DNA of 64,000 bases from Thermohalobaculum sp039180675 (GCA_039180675.1 JBCDDC010000019.1:1-64000), one strand, 5' to 3'. Counted from the first letter of the stretch, positions 9,939 through 21,600 are shown. The notes: generated from the letters alone by a model not told the origin. Numbers and translations are program-made.

Positions 9939-10259
9939 CTACCGCCTTGCGTTCGCGGCCATTGCAGAGAGCTCTTCTGTGCTGATCAAGCCATCCGAGT
10001 TCGCGTCGATGCGGCCAAAGGCCATGGATTGCTTTCCCATGCGCTTGATGATGTGCGCGCGGCCAATACCATCAGCGGCATTCAGATCGATCAGCGCGGT
10101 GAATTCATTCAAGGTGAGCGCGCCGTCGGCATTGGCATCAGCCTCCTTGAAGTTCTCAACAGCCATATCCTGCTGCGCACCGGCTGCCGATGCGGGAATA
10201 GATATGGCAAAAGAGACTGAGAAAACGGCGAATGCTGCGATGGGAGTATTTCTGGCCAT
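9939..10259 (-). CDS. Exported EF-hand calcium-binding protein
   Basis: 106 residues with a signal peptide (cleavage probably after SIPASA, about residue 26). It has two canonical 12-residue EF-hand loops: DANADGALTLNE (41-52) and DANSDGLISTEE (85-96), each with the expected Asp, Asn/Ser, Asp, Gly and a terminal Glu. A pair like this normally folds as one calcium-binding unit, here in the periplasm. It is transcribed in the same direction as the RND adaptor and permease downstream (gap about 108 bases) and divergently from the response regulator, which suggests it may be part of that regulated cluster. The function beyond calcium binding is unknown; it could buffer or sense calcium. Confidence 0.8.
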   Translation of the reverse strand: MARNTPIAAFAVFSVSFAISIPASAAGAQQDMAVENFKEADANADGALTLNEFTALIDLNAADGIGRAHIIKRMGKQSMAFGRIDANSDGLISTEELSAMAANARR

Positions 10260-10452
10260 GATGGGGTCCTTTGCTGTCTTTCAAGACGCCACAACTGTCC
10301 GGCGCCTTCTGACAACAAAGCTAAGCGATCACTGTCACCCTGGTATCGATGGCGTGAAACGGTTTGTTTCGTTTGGTCATCTGCACGTAACAGTTTGTAA
10401 ACGTAGCTTCGGAGCCCTTGTCCGGGCAGCTAAGTTGACCGATTTTTCAGCC

Positions 10453-11169
10453 ATGATCGAGCCAAAGCCGACAATCCTAATCGTCGATGACGATCCCGAT
10501 ATCCGCACTCTGGTTGCTGAGTTTCTCGGCCGTGAGGGCCTGGATTTCGAGCAGGCAGAGAATGCGGAGGCTATGGATGCCGTCCTCGGCCGGGTGCGGC
10601 CCGACCTGATTGTGCTGGACCTGATGCTTCCGGGTGAGGATGGCCTTTCGATCTGTCGCCGATTGCGTGCGGCAGCCGGCCCACCAATCCTGATGTTGAC
10701 GGCCAAAAGCGATGAAATTGACCGGGTGGTTGGACTGGAAATGGGCGCGGACGATTATTTGGTGAAACCCTTTGGCCCACGCGAATTGCTCGCCCGGATC
10801 CGTGCCGTCCTGCGCCGGGTCTCCGAGCATCCGGCCGAGGCTCCCAGCTATCGATATGCCTTCGACGCATTTATCGTCGATCTCGATGCACGCCAAATCG
10901 TGGATGTTGATGGCCGGTCGGTGACACTGACCAGCGGAGAATTTGATCTGCTGAGCTGCTTTATTCAAAGACCGCGCAGGGTCTTGTCCCGTGATCAGAT
11001 CCTCGCCCAATTGCGCGGACGCGGGGCGGAGCCGTTCGATCGTACCGTCGATATGCTGATTTCGCGTCTTCGGCGGAAACTCGCCGCGGTTAGTCCAGAC
11101 ACCGAGCTCATCAGCACTGTGCGCAACAGTGGCTATCTGTTCACCCCGATGGTGAAGATCCTGTCATGA
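10453..11169 (+). CDS. OmpR-family response regulator
   Basis: 238 residues. The receiver domain (1-120) has the acidic pocket DDD at 12-14, phospho-acceptor Asp56 in VLDLMLPGEDG, Thr in MLTAKS and Lys in LVKPF. The C-terminal half is a winged-helix DNA-binding domain (LTSGEFDLLSCF, then RTVDMLISRLRRKL, ending in the GYLF wing). I chose the ATG at 10453 because the receiver starts there (PKPTILIVDDD); the frame is open upstream only because it runs antisense to the EF-hand gene. It overlaps the kinase gene by 4 bases (ATGA). It probably controls the divergent EF-hand/RND genes; that is inference from position. Confidence 0.9.
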   Translation: MIEPKPTILIVDDDPDIRTLVAEFLGREGLDFEQAENAEAMDAVLGRVRPDLIVLDLMLPGEDGLSICRRLRAAAGPPILMLTAKSDEIDRVVGLEMGADDYLVKPFGPRELLARIRAVLRRVSEHPAEAPSYRYAFDAFIVDLDARQIVDVDGRSVTLTSGEFDLLSCFIQRPRRVLSRDQILAQLRGRGAEPFDRTVDMLISRLRRKLAAVSPDTELISTVRNSGYLFTPMVKILS

Positions 11170-12572
11170 AAGCGCACTTTTCAATGCCCGTGCGCGTTGG
11201 GCTCATTGTCGTGATCGCGCTCTTCACCGGCTGGCTGACCCTGCTGGCCGTGGTTTTCATCTCGATGAACCAGGGTGAAAGTCTGAGATTGCCCTCGGCC
11301 GAACGTTTTGCCAGCCTGGCAAGTCTTGTGGAGCGGCTTCCGACGTCGGAACGCGCTGCGCTGATTGACGTCTTTGACGGATGGCAACTCACCATCATGA
11401 TCGCAAACGGGCCTCCCGTGCCAGAGGTCTCGTCCGAACAGAATGCCCTTGATGCGGCAACTTTTGCTGCCATCCAAGACCAGCTTGCCCCGCGCAAGGT
11501 GATCGTTTCACCGCAAGATCAGCAGCGTATTCCCGCTGGGCCCTTGTCCGGTCCAATCAGAGCAATCGAGTTTCAGATCGCCTTATCAACAGGTGAAACA
11601 CTGATCGTGATGAGCAGGAGTCCCTTTGTCATCACGGCCATCGGCTTGCCCTTGGGGTTTGCGGCAGCGCTTGCGGGCATCTTCATCGCGCTCGTCACGT
11701 TAATCATCATCCATCGCGAGTTTCGCCCGCTGTCCGCGTTGGCCGTAGCGGTGGATCAGGTTGATCCTGCTGGCGATCCTATTGAGCTACCAAAGGTCCG
11801 GGCACGATCCCCGGAATTGCACTCGCTGATTGATGCGTTTGCTGGCCTACAGGGGCGTCTGAAAACTCTGATCCGGGGCCGCATGGCGTTGATTGGTGGC
11901 ATTCAACATGACGTGCGCACCTTTGCGACGCGGCTGCGGTTGCGCGTGGACAAGATTGATGACCCGGCCGAGCGTGACAGAGCAATCACGGATATCTCCG
12001 ACATGATCCACCTGCTGGATGACGCTTTGCTGGCAAGCCGTGCCGGGGCTAGCGAGCTTGACGAGGAACTGATCGACCTCGTGGACCTGGTTAGATCAGA
12101 GACCACTGATCGGCAGGATCATGCCGCCGCTGTCAGCTTGTCTGTTGCGCCATCTGCGTTTGGTCTCAACGTGTTGGGTGACCGGCTGGCCCTGCGCCGC
12201 ATCATCGCAAACCTGGTCGAAAATGCCTTGAGATACGGTAACGCTGCGCATGTCAGCCTGTCGTCGGACGATAAGAGCTTCATCTTGATCATTGACGATG
12301 AAGGACCGGGCATTCCGCCCGAGCAACGCGCATTACTGTTGGAGCCCTTCACGCGGGTCGAAGGATCGCGCGCACGTAAGACGGGCGGATCCGGGCTGGG
12401 CCTTGCCGTTGTCCGCAGCTTGCTGAGCGCACATAGTGGTTCATTGGAAATCGGCGATGCGCCATTGGGTGGTGCACGCTTGACGGTGTCATTGCCTATC
12501 TTTGCGGTGAGTTCTCCCACACCTGATAAGTCGTTAAGCCAACAGCACTGGGCGAAAGCGCCTACGCCCTGA
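11166..12572 (+). CDS. Sensor histidine kinase
   Basis: 468 residues. TM1 (about 9-35) and TM2 (about 155-182) flank a periplasmic sensor region of about 120 residues with no family I recognise. A HAMP-like linker follows. The phospho-acceptor box is GGIQHDVRTFATRLR with His248; an Asp after the His replaces the more common Glu. The catalytic ATP-binding domain has the N box (NLVENALRYG, about 348-357), DDEGPGIPPEQ and SGLGLAVV. It is translationally coupled to the response regulator upstream, so they form one two-component system. The signal is unknown; the adjacent RND pump hints at envelope stress or a toxic compound. Confidence 0.9.
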   Translation: MKAHFSMPVRVGLIVVIALFTGWLTLLAVVFISMNQGESLRLPSAERFASLASLVERLPTSERAALIDVFDGWQLTIMIANGPPVPEVSSEQNALDAATFAAIQDQLAPRKVIVSPQDQQRIPAGPLSGPIRAIEFQIALSTGETLIVMSRSPFVITAIGLPLGFAAALAGIFIALVTLIIIHREFRPLSALAVAVDQVDPAGDPIELPKVRARSPELHSLIDAFAGLQGRLKTLIRGRMALIGGIQHDVRTFATRLRLRVDKIDDPAERDRAITDISDMIHLLDDALLASRAGASELDEELIDLVDLVRSETTDRQDHAAAVSLSVAPSAFGLNVLGDRLALRRIIANLVENALRYGNAAHVSLSSDDKSFILIIDDEGPGIPPEQRALLLEPFTRVEGSRARKTGGSGLGLAVVRSLLSAHSGSLEIGDAPLGGARLTVSLPIFAVSSPTPDKSLSQQHWAKAPTP

Positions 12573-12978
12573 ATACCACTTTTGGTTTTTTCGAGGTAAG
12601 GATCCTGAGCACACAGCACGTGTCATATGGATCGCAGCACACCAGATAGCGGACATCTCCAGTGCTAGCGTCGCCCCATTATCAAAACCAAACAGAATCC
12701 CAGTGTCGACCGTCGGCTGGCTCGACTAAGCAAGCCGGCCTCAAAGTTCGAGCCGGAAGCAATCGGCTCTTAGCTGCCCTTTGCAGATCGGCTGAGTATT
12801 GCGCCTGCGTTCCCGACTGCGGATACTTATGGCAAGTGTGAACATTAGGCTATGCACAGAGGCCGGGGAGCGAAATAGCGCGGAGATCACGCCGCTTCGA
12901 TGAGTTGATCAGACTCAGAACCATTACGGGCTCTCACCCCAAGAGGGTGGTCGGGATGGGCTCGTCTCGTTATCCTAA
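12573..12978. other. Intergenic, no gene recognised
   Basis: 406 bases between the kinase gene and the cyclase pseudogene. All six frames are broken by stops and none shows a family motif. A T-rich run (TTGGTTTTTTC) lies about 15 bases after the kinase stop, but I do not see a convincing hairpin in front of it. Confidence 0.4.
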
Positions 12979-14040
12979 GTGAAGCTGATAACCGCTGCTG
13001 TGATCCAGAGGTCGTCCATTGAGCACAAGCTTGTTGCCGTCCTCATGGCCGATGTTGTCGGTTACTCGCATCTGATTGGGGTGGACGAGGACGGCACGCT
13101 CAGGGCCCTCAAGGAACATCGGGTTGAGGTCTTCGCTCCTTCGATCGCCGAGCATAACGGCAGAATAGTGAAGCTGATGGGTGACGGGCTGCTCGCCGAG
13201 TTTCCGAGTGCCGTGTACGCGATGTCGGCCGCTATTGAGATCCAGCGGGCCATGGCCACCCGGAACTCCGCTGAAGGCGGGCGGATCGACTACCGCATCG
13301 GGGTCCACCTGGGCGATGTCGCCGTCGACGAAGATGATATCTTGGAGGTCGCGATCAGCGTTGCTGCCCGGCTCGAAGCCGAGGCTGCTCCCGGCGGCAT
13401 CTGTCTCTCGGATCATATGCGCGCGCAGATTGCCGGAAAGCTCGATCTGGAGCTCACGGATGGCGAGCAGGCCGCGCTCAAGAACATCGATGAGCCGATC
13501 CGCATCTAGCATTGGGCGATCGGGTCCTCTGCGTCAGCCGTGCCGCGACAGCAGCATGGGCGCCACCGTCCGACCATCGCCGTGCTTCCGTTCGAGAACA
13601 TCTCGGGCGACCCGGAGCAGGAGTATTTCGCGGATGGTCTGACCGAGGATCTGGTCACCGCGTTGACCCATTGGCGCTCGTTTCCAGTGATCGCCCGGAG
13701 CTCCAGCTTCACCTTCAAGGGCAGATCGGTCAATGCGCCTGCCGCCGCTGCAGAGCTGGGCGCGACCTATGTCGTCGAAGGCAGTGTGCGCAAAGCGGGC
13801 AGTCGGGTCAGAGTTACGGCCCAGCTGATCGATGGTCCGACCGGGCACCATGTTTGGGCCGAGCGTTACGACCGGGAGCTTGAGGACATTTTCGACGTCC
13901 AGGACGATCTGGTCCATCGCATCGCAGCGATCATCGCGCCGGAGGTGAGCCGCGCCGAGCTGCACCGCACGACCCTGATGCGGACGAAGGAGATGGACGC
14001 CTGGGACCACCATCTGCGTGGTGAGGCAGCGATGGCACGG
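12979..14040 (+). pseudogene. Class III adenylate/guanylate cyclase with TolB-like domain, interrupted and truncated
   Basis: One frame encodes a class III nucleotide cyclase domain followed by a TolB/FlgO-like domain (TIAVLPFENISGDPEQEYFA from about 13573), a common pairing that normally continues into TPR repeats. Cyclase motifs present are VAVLMADVVGYS and KLMGDGLLAEF, with both metal-binding Asp, and RIGVHLGDV. An in-frame TAG at 13507-13509 (between EPIRI and HW, where Trp is common) splits the two domains. The segment that usually reads YGDGVN-AARLE is LEVAIS-VAARLE, so the catalytic Asn is replaced by Ser. The 3' end is lost at about 14037, where an IS3 remnant begins. GTG at 12979 is a possible start; the family usually begins near 13020, where the codon is ATT. 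I infer a dead gene. Confidence 0.7.
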
Positions 14041-14443
14041 CAAACGCCCGGCGCTGCGAGACCCCGAGCGCCTCGCAGAGATGCGCGACCTGCTCCCGGC
14101 GGCGCGAGGGGCTTGTCAGTTTCCCCGCAAAGCTTCCGCCAGAAGCAGCTCTTCGAGCGTCAGATCAGAGACCGCCTTCCTCAGCCTACCATTCTCGAGC
14201 TCTAGCTCCTTCAGCCGCCTGACCTCGTCCAGCTTCAGGCCACCGAACGCGTTGCGCCAGCGATGATACCTAACCTCGCTCACGCCAATCGTTCGGATCG
14301 CTTCCACCGGCGGTGCGCCCCGCGACGTCAGAACGTCCGCCGGGCACAGCTTCGCGACAATCCCTTCGGCCCGCCCTTCGGACCTCTCCTTCGGCATGGA
14401 CCCTCCCTCTCGGCTCAGCCAACTTCATAAGTGGATCCGTTCA
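14038..14443 (-). mobile_element. IS3-family insertion sequence remnant
   Basis: The element starts on the minus strand at 14443 with TGAACGGATCCACTTATG, fitting IS3-type ends that begin with TG. It contains a full orfA and only about the first 25 codons of orfB (SPSRRREQVAHLCEALGVSQ, 14118-14041). It then ends abruptly against the cyclase pseudogene. The opposite terminal repeat and most of the transposase catalytic DDE domain are missing, so it cannot move by itself. The one-sided loss fits a deletion that started in or near the element. Confidence 0.7.
14116..14397 (-). CDS. IS3-family transposase OrfA
   Basis: 93 codons. The N-terminal part is a helix-turn-helix (AIRTIGVSEVRYHRWRNAFG) and the C-terminal part a leucine-zipper-like helix (RRLKELELENGRLRKAVSDL), the standard layout of OrfA in IS3 elements. 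Complete elements make the active OrfAB transposase by a -1 frameshift into orfB; here orfB is almost gone, so only a DNA-binding fragment could be made. The N-terminal 15 residues differ from the usual MxRKRFSxEQI pattern. Confidence 0.75.
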   Translation of the reverse strand: MPKERSEGRAEGIVAKLCPADVLTSRGAPPVEAIRTIGVSEVRYHRWRNAFGGLKLDEVRRLKELELENGRLRKAVSDLTLEELLLAEALRGN

Positions 14444-14678
14444 ATAAGGGCAGGGCAGACCAATGACCTATCGGCGTCATGAAGGATGTCCATGTGGCGG
14501 CGTACTCCTCGACACTTCTGAGCTCGATTACATCGCTCGCCAAATTATCGAAGACTGAGATCGCGCGGTCGCCTTGTGCGAAGACGTCTCGGAACACGGC
14601 GTCATTGAAAGGAGCATCGCCGATGTTCCACCCCATGAGTCAGCGATCCGTCAGCGCCTCGACTTCACCTTCACTCAT
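14444..14678 (-). pseudogene. NTF2/SnoaL-like protein, broken
   Basis: On the minus strand an ATG at 14676-14678 opens MSEGEVEALTDR, then an in-frame TGA (14640-14642) interrupts, and the same frame goes on with LMGWNIGDAPFNDAVF, SVFDNLASDVIELR and SVEEYAATWTSFMTP. The pattern of a starting helix followed by a predicted FD-loop and EYxATW is that of small NTF2/SnoaL-like proteins, which usually have 120-160 residues. The rest is cut off by the IS3 end at 14443. The TGA stands where Trp is plausible (one base change from TGG). Family assignment is tentative. Confidence 0.45.
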
Positions 14679-15602
14679 TCCGTCTGTCCTGTTCCAAATA
14701 CCTTCGGTCGCTTCATCCCATTCCCTCAACGTGAAACACCGAGCGACTTGGCTCCAGTTTGATCTTCGACCGGATACCAGAAGTGATGTGCGGACGTGCC
14801 GCCGCTAACTATCCGGGCTTCTTCGGGAGTATTGGTGAGAAGCAGAAAACATCGTGCTAGCAAAGGATTGGGGGAGATACTGCGCACACGCTGACGTTCG
14901 ATCGGCTTCCCGCTTGCTCAAAGCGGAAAAGCTCTGCCCGATTCTGCAGCGCTGCGAGAAACAATCTATGCGGGACTTCATTTTGAAGCCTTCAAGCATA
15001 AGCTTAGTACTAAATGTCCCAAATCGATGCAGACTGATTATTTTTCGATCATATCTAAGTTTTTCAGAGCTATTCTGTGGCTCCTCACCGGAAAATATTG
15101 ACAATTAACGAATTTTTGACTCATCGTTAACTCCAACAGCACCCGGCCAGTCCAGCCAAAGGGCTGCTTTAGGACCTGGTTAGGTGATAAATACGTCGCT
15201 TTTGTGACGAAGGGGCAATGCAGTCGTTTGGGAAGGCCAGCACGATCTTTGTGATCGTGAACAGAGACCCATTGCGACCGCTTAAGATTGACGAGGGTGC
15301 GGCTCCCGACCTTCCAGATCATTGCTCAGAGCTTAGCGCCGCAGCGCCAGGTTCGACTTGTGTGTTTGTGTTCGCGTCGCGGATGTCAGGGTTACGTTGT
15401 TTATGACCGCTTCTTACTGCACCTCTTCCAGCATGCCTTTCAGTTGCTTGCACCTAGTTGGCGAGCTGCAAGGAACGTTGGCAGAAATCGCAGAACCCAC
15501 CTCCTCAGCGCGATCATCGATTGAGTGGAACGGTCACGGACCTGCTTGCGGGCCGTGCTTTCCGTTTTCCGTTGCGAAGACCGTTGCGAGGAGTGGTGTT
15601 CT
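14679..15602. other. Long leader region upstream of the giant gene
   Basis: 924 bases without a recognised gene. The part from about 15000 to 15135 is richer in A and T than its surroundings (for example AATATTGACAATTAACGAAT near 15100) and is a reasonable place for the promoter of the giant gene, but I cannot fix -35 and -10 boxes. Frames on both strands give no family motif. A ribosome binding site for the giant gene (GAGGAG) is at about 15586-15591. Confidence 0.4.
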
Positions 15603-18600
15603 ATGCCGATCTCATTTGTAGAAGCTGGTGTTTTCAGCGGGGTCGATGGCGGCCCCAACGTCCTCAACAACCCAACCTCGCTCCAGTTCGGCCCAGACGG
15701 GCGGCTTTATGTTGCCGAGCAGAATGGCACGATCAACGCGTTCACGGTCTCGATTTCCAACGGCGAGTACATCGCGACAGATCATGAGGTTCTGACGCTG
15801 GCCGGTGGCCAGGAAGTCGTCAAATCGATCCAGAACCACAATGACGACGGATCACTGAACGGCAACGGCAATCGCCAGGTCACGGGTATCGTGGTTGCTG
15901 GCACTGCCGAGAACCCGGTGTTGTATGTTACTTCCTCGGATCCGCGGATCTCGCAGAATGGCGATGATAACCTCGACACCAACTCGGGTGTTCTGACCCA
16001 AGTCACTTGGAATGGCACGGATTGGGAGGCGATCGATCTGATCCGCGGGATGCCGCGGTCCGAAGAGAACCACGCGACGAATGGTATGGTCCTCAGCCCC
16101 GACGGCAACACGCTGTATCTCAACGTCGGCGGCAACACCAACAACGGTGCACCCTCTTCCTTCTTCTCCTACACAGCGGAATACACGCTCTCTGGCACTG
16201 TGCTGGAGATCGATCTCGTCGCGCTGGATAACATGGCGACCCAAACCGACCCGGCCGGCGGCCAGGGAGGAACGGCGCGTCAGTATAAGTACGATCTTCC
16301 GACCCTCGATGACCCGAACATCCCAAACGATGGCGTTCGCGAGGATGCCAATGGAATGGATGTAGCCGGACCGTGGGGCGGCAATGACGGCCTCAATCAG
16401 GCGGTGCTTCCGGCGGATGCGCCGCTTCGCATCTATGCGGATGGTTTCCGGAACCACTACGACATCGCGATGACATCGGATGGTCGGCTTTACACGGTCG
16501 ATAATGGGTCAAACGGCGGCCTTGGTGGCAATCCGATCACGGAGTCGAACGACGATGACGGTGATGGGATTCCTGGCGAGGCGATCAACAAGCCGAACAA
16601 TGGCGGCAGCGGCGATCCGGAGCCGCTCTTCCTGATCGAGGAGGGCGGATACTACGGCCACCCAGCCCCGGTCCGGGCGAACCAGAACCAAAGCTGGACG
16701 GTCTACGACGACGATGGGAATCCCGACACATCGCTGAGCGTCAATACGGTTGCCGATATCTCGACCCTGGTGCCCGACGTGCTGGATATCGAAGAGGGAT
16801 TCCTGATCGATCCCTCTAAGTTCGCCGCACTCGACGGCCTGACACCGGAAGAGATCGAAGCACGGCTTCTACAGAGCGGCGAGCGGATCGAGCGCAGTAC
16901 CTCCGAGACCAACAGCATCGTCAATGTCGGTTCCTCGACCAACGGGATCGTGGTTTACGACAGCGGCGGCACGGCCTTTGACGGTGTGCTCGACGGCAAG
17001 CTGTTCGTCACGCAGTTCAACGACAACATCACGCTGCTGAACATCGATGACGCGGGAACGGGCCTCGACCCAGTGATGGAAGAAGGCCCGGACGGTATTT
17101 TCGGGACTGCGGATGATGTCGTCCAGGCCGGTGGTGCCGACGGCATTCTCGAGGTCGCCAACAACTCGCTCGGAATCCCGCTGGCAAACCCGCTTGATGT
17201 CACGGTCGGCCCTGACGGAACGCTTTGGGTCGCGGAGATCGGCGGGAACGAGATCACGGTTCTGGCGCCGAGCGAGCTGATCCTGCCGGGCGACAATGAC
17301 AGCGACGACGACGGCATCCTGAACGTCGATGACCCGTTCCTGCGTGATCCGCAGAACGGCCTCGGCGTCGTGATCGTCCCAAATACAGAGTTCTTGTGGG
17401 ATTTCGACCCGAACCAGGATGGCAACCTTCCCGGGCCGGATGGTTTCGGCGGCGGTCTCACCGGCGTGATGATCGATGGCGTGACGGACTATGAGGCGTT
17501 CTTCCAGTCGCCATCGAACCGCCCGGGTCAGATCATCCAGCTCGACAACGTGAAATTCATAACTGCCGCCGGCGGCGGTACCACGGTGATCGAAGAGGTG
17601 TCGGGCGGCGACCCCTTCCAGGGATCAAACTCCGGCGAATTCCTGTTCCATACGGGGGTTTCGCTCGCCCCGAACGTCGACGAGGTGACCTTCACCTGGT
17701 CGGTCTTCAACCCCGGAACGGCCTTCTCGGGCAACTTCCAGCAGATCGGCGGCTACATCGGAACTGGCGACCAATCCAACTACCTCAAGGTCGTCGCGAT
17801 CCAGAACAATGGCGGCGAACTGCAGGTGACGCTTGAGGACGATGACACCGTTGCGTCGACCCAACTCATTCAGGCGGATGATCTCTTCGATGTAGATCCG
17901 CTCGACAACAAGAAGATCTTCTTCTCGCTGACCGTCGACAAGCAAACGGGCGCTTCTGACGTATCGGTCACCTACGAGACCGCGACCGGGGAAACGACGG
18001 TCAACTCGACTCCGTTTAACATTGCGGGATCGGCCGTCTTCGATGCGATCAACGGCAACAACTCTGCCGCTGGAGAGGATGTCGGCCTCGCGGTCGGCCT
18101 GTTCTCGAGCAATGCAGGCCAGCCGGATGCAAACACATTCCAGGCTATTTTCGACGACATCACCATCACAGCAACCGAGGCGCAGTTGCCTCCCGAAGCG
18201 ACCGACGATGCAACATCGGCTCAGATAAATCAGACGATCGTCATCCCCGTCGCGCAGCTTCTCGCCAACGACAGCGATCCGAACTCTGATCCGCTGACGG
18301 TCGAGAGCATCAGCAACATCGTGAACGGCAGCGCTGTTCTGGATGACAATGGAACGCCTGATGATTCCGGCGACGACTTCATCACCTTCACCCCCGATCT
18401 GGATTTCGAGGGCACAGCGAGCTTCGATTACACGATCTCGGACGGGACGGGCGAGGATACAGGCTCCGTCAGCATCAACGTCTCGGACATCACGGTGCTC
18501 TACCGCGTCAACGCAGGCGGCGCCGAGATCGCTGCCCTGCCGGATGATCCGTTCGGCAGCACGTTGGCCTGGGCGGCGAACACGGGCAACGGCGCACAAT

Positions 18601-21600
18601 CCGGCCCCGGCTTCTCGGTCAACACCGGAAATGTCTCGACCCACAACATCGGCGGCCGCGCGACGACCGGAGAGTTCGCGGTGCCCACATACGTGCCCCA
18701 GGGGATCTTTGCGCAGGAGCGCTGGGATCCGGCATCCGGGCCGGAAATGGAATTCCAATTCGGCGAGGGGACGCTCCCCGTCGGCACCTACACCGTAAAC
18801 CTCTTCGCCGGCAACGGCTTCGGTGGCACCAGCGAGCCGGGTGAGCGCGTCTTCGACGTCAACATTGAGGGGGAGTCCGCGTTCACCAGTGTCGATCTCT
18901 CGGCACTGCTTGGCCATCAGGTCGGCGGGATGTTCACTTGGACGGGTCTCGTCGATGACGGAACGCTCAACATCGAGTGGATCCACGACATCGAAAACCC
19001 GACGGTCAACGGCATCGAGATCCTTGGCGGTGCGTTTACGCCAGAGCCAGATCCCATTCAGGTGTCGATCGTAAATGGTGGCGCCCAGACCGTTAGCGAG
19101 GGAGACGGTCTCGTGCAGATCTCGATCCTCACAGATCAGACGGTGCCCGCGGATCAGACGGTTGACGTGACCTTCCAGATCGAAAGTGGGACGGCCACTC
19201 CAGGATCTGGTGGTGACTACGAATATACGGGCGGTGGAACGTTTGGCGGTGGAACCTACACCGACACAGTCTCGATCGCGGGAAGCTCGTCGGATGTGCA
19301 GATCCCGATCTCGATCCTTGAGGACCTCGAGATCGAGACTGGGGAGACCTTCACCGTCACCCTGACCAGCGTCAGCGAGAACGCCGAGATCGGGACTGTC
19401 TCGTCGACTACGGTCACGATCCAGGACAACGACACTCCCCCGGGTGCGGTCGTCGCCGCGATCAATGCGGGCGGCCCTGCCCTGACGCAAGACGGTATCG
19501 ATTTCGTGGCCGATCAGTTCTTCCTGAACGGGAGTACTTTCACGGATGGCTCCAATTTTGACATCAACAATGGCAACGGCGTTCAGGAGTCCTTCGACGG
19601 GACCATTTTTGAGACTGAACGCTTTGGCGGCTCCGGCGGTGGTTCGCTGAACTACGCGATCCCGGTTACAGCGGGTCTCTACGACGTCGAACTCTATTTC
19701 GCCGAGATCTTCCAGCCCGGCGGCAGTGGCGACGGCATCGGAGCGCGGGTCTTCGACGTCTTTGTCGAAGGGCAGCTTGTGCTAGACGACTTCGACATCC
19801 TCGCGGAGACAGGCGGGGACTTCAATCAGCCTATCATCTTCTCGGTTCCAACCAGCGTCGATCCGACGAGCTTTGGTGACGCAGGTCTTCTGGAAATCAG
19901 CCTCTCCGCCTCTGCCGACAACGCAAAGATCAGCGGGATCGTGGTTCGCTCTGCTGATCCGGGATACACGCCGCCGAACGACGATCTGTTCGGAACGTCG
20001 GTCGAGATATCGGATGACCGTCTCGCGCCGACGGACGGCGGGACGCTAGGCCTTGGTGAGAACCTAGTATCGGCGACGCAGGAGGGTGAAAACGACGGGC
20101 TCAACGGGGTTCGCGACCGCGACTATTTCACCTTTACCGTGCCCGAGGGGCAGGTGCTCACCGGGATCGTTCTTGACGGTTTCACCAACGATAACCCACT
20201 GCTAACGCAAGGGTTTATTGCAATCCAGCAGGGGACCCAGATCACGGTTGATCCTGCTACAGGTCAGCCGGATCCAGACACGGATCCGCTCCTCGGCGGG
20301 TTGATCTACAATTCCGGCTTCGTCGGCCAGGACTTGCTGGGCATCATGGCTCAGGGCGGGGATGTGCAAGCGGGTTTCCCGCTCGATCCATTCACCCCAG
20401 GGCTCACGGGCGATGTCACCGTGTGGCTCAATCAGGGTGCGGGGCCAAGCACCGTCGATCTGAACTTCATCGTTCAGGATGTGGCCGGTGAGATGGTCTA
20501 TCTGCAGAACGAAGACGGTAACTTCGTGATCGAAGCGGAAGACGCGGCAGACGATGGCCCGGGCGGATGGGAGTTCCATACGACCGACAACCTGCCAGAG
20601 GGCCACGAGGCCCCTTCGGGCGGTGAGTACATCGAGGCTACGGGCAACAACTTCAACAACCCAAATGGCGCGTCGATCCTTACCTACAAGTTCAAGCCCC
20701 TGGAAGACGGCTTTGTCCGGATCAATCTTGTCGCCAGCCACCAGGGCAATTCGACCGAGGAGAACGACAGCTGGACAGGCATCCAGTTGGACGGGGTTAC
20801 GATCCCGGCGCTTGATCAATCAGTTCCGCTTGAGCCCAAGGGCAATCTCGGCCTCTATAAGACGTTTTCGAGCGGTGGCGGCGCGAACGACTTCATTCTT
20901 GCCAACAAGAATGTCGACTTCAACGGTCAGCCAATCGTCGTTCCGGTTCAGGCAGGTCGGGTCTATGACTTCCTGCTTGGCGAACGCTCGGCCGAGCATG
21001 AGGTCGACAAGATTGTGCTCGAGTTCTTCCAGAATGAGCCAAACGGCCTTGGCAACCAGAACAACATTAAGAACCAGGAACTGTCGCCAAAGGTAACGCT
21101 CGTCCCGCAAGACCCCGTCGGGGAAGCCGTGCTCACCATCAACGAGAACGGCAACAACATCGAGTCGTCGAATTTCGGCAACAACTCGTTCCAGATCACC
21201 AACACCGGTGACAAGGACATCACTGCGATCGAGATTGATGTGACCGATGCGCTTCTGCCGGATGCGGTTTTCGACCCACTCGGCATCGCGGGCGATCTGA
21301 CCTTCAAGAACCTCACGATCAATACCGAAGGTGGAACCGGCGTAATCACGCCTCCGGGTGGCTTCGATGCCGATGCGATCGGCGTGACCTATCTGGGGTC
21401 TGGAGGCATCCTCGGCTTCGAGACAATTCGTCTCGAGTTCACCGACTTTAATCCCGGTGAGACGCTCGGCTTCTCCGTCGATATGGACCCGAACTCGATT
21501 GCCGGTGCCGAGAAAGGCCCGCTCGACTCGGGTGCCCCGCTGGCGGGTGCTGGCGGCAACAACCTCTGGGATGTCGGCGGGATTGGCGGCGCCGAGCTGA

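Noticed and set aside
9871..10452. N-terminal extension of the response regulator
   Set aside because: The frame is open but antisense to the EF-hand gene, and the receiver domain begins at the ATG at 10453.
1515..14642. Alternative genetic code or programmed readthrough explaining the in-frame stops
   Set aside because: The stops use TAG, TAA and TGA and occur only in relic genes; all housekeeping genes in the window read normally.
17625..19490. Long open frame (621 codons) on the minus strand inside the giant gene
   Set aside because: It mirrors the GC-rich codons of the giant gene, its translation is Arg/Asp/Val-rich without motifs, and several similar antisense frames occur along the gene.
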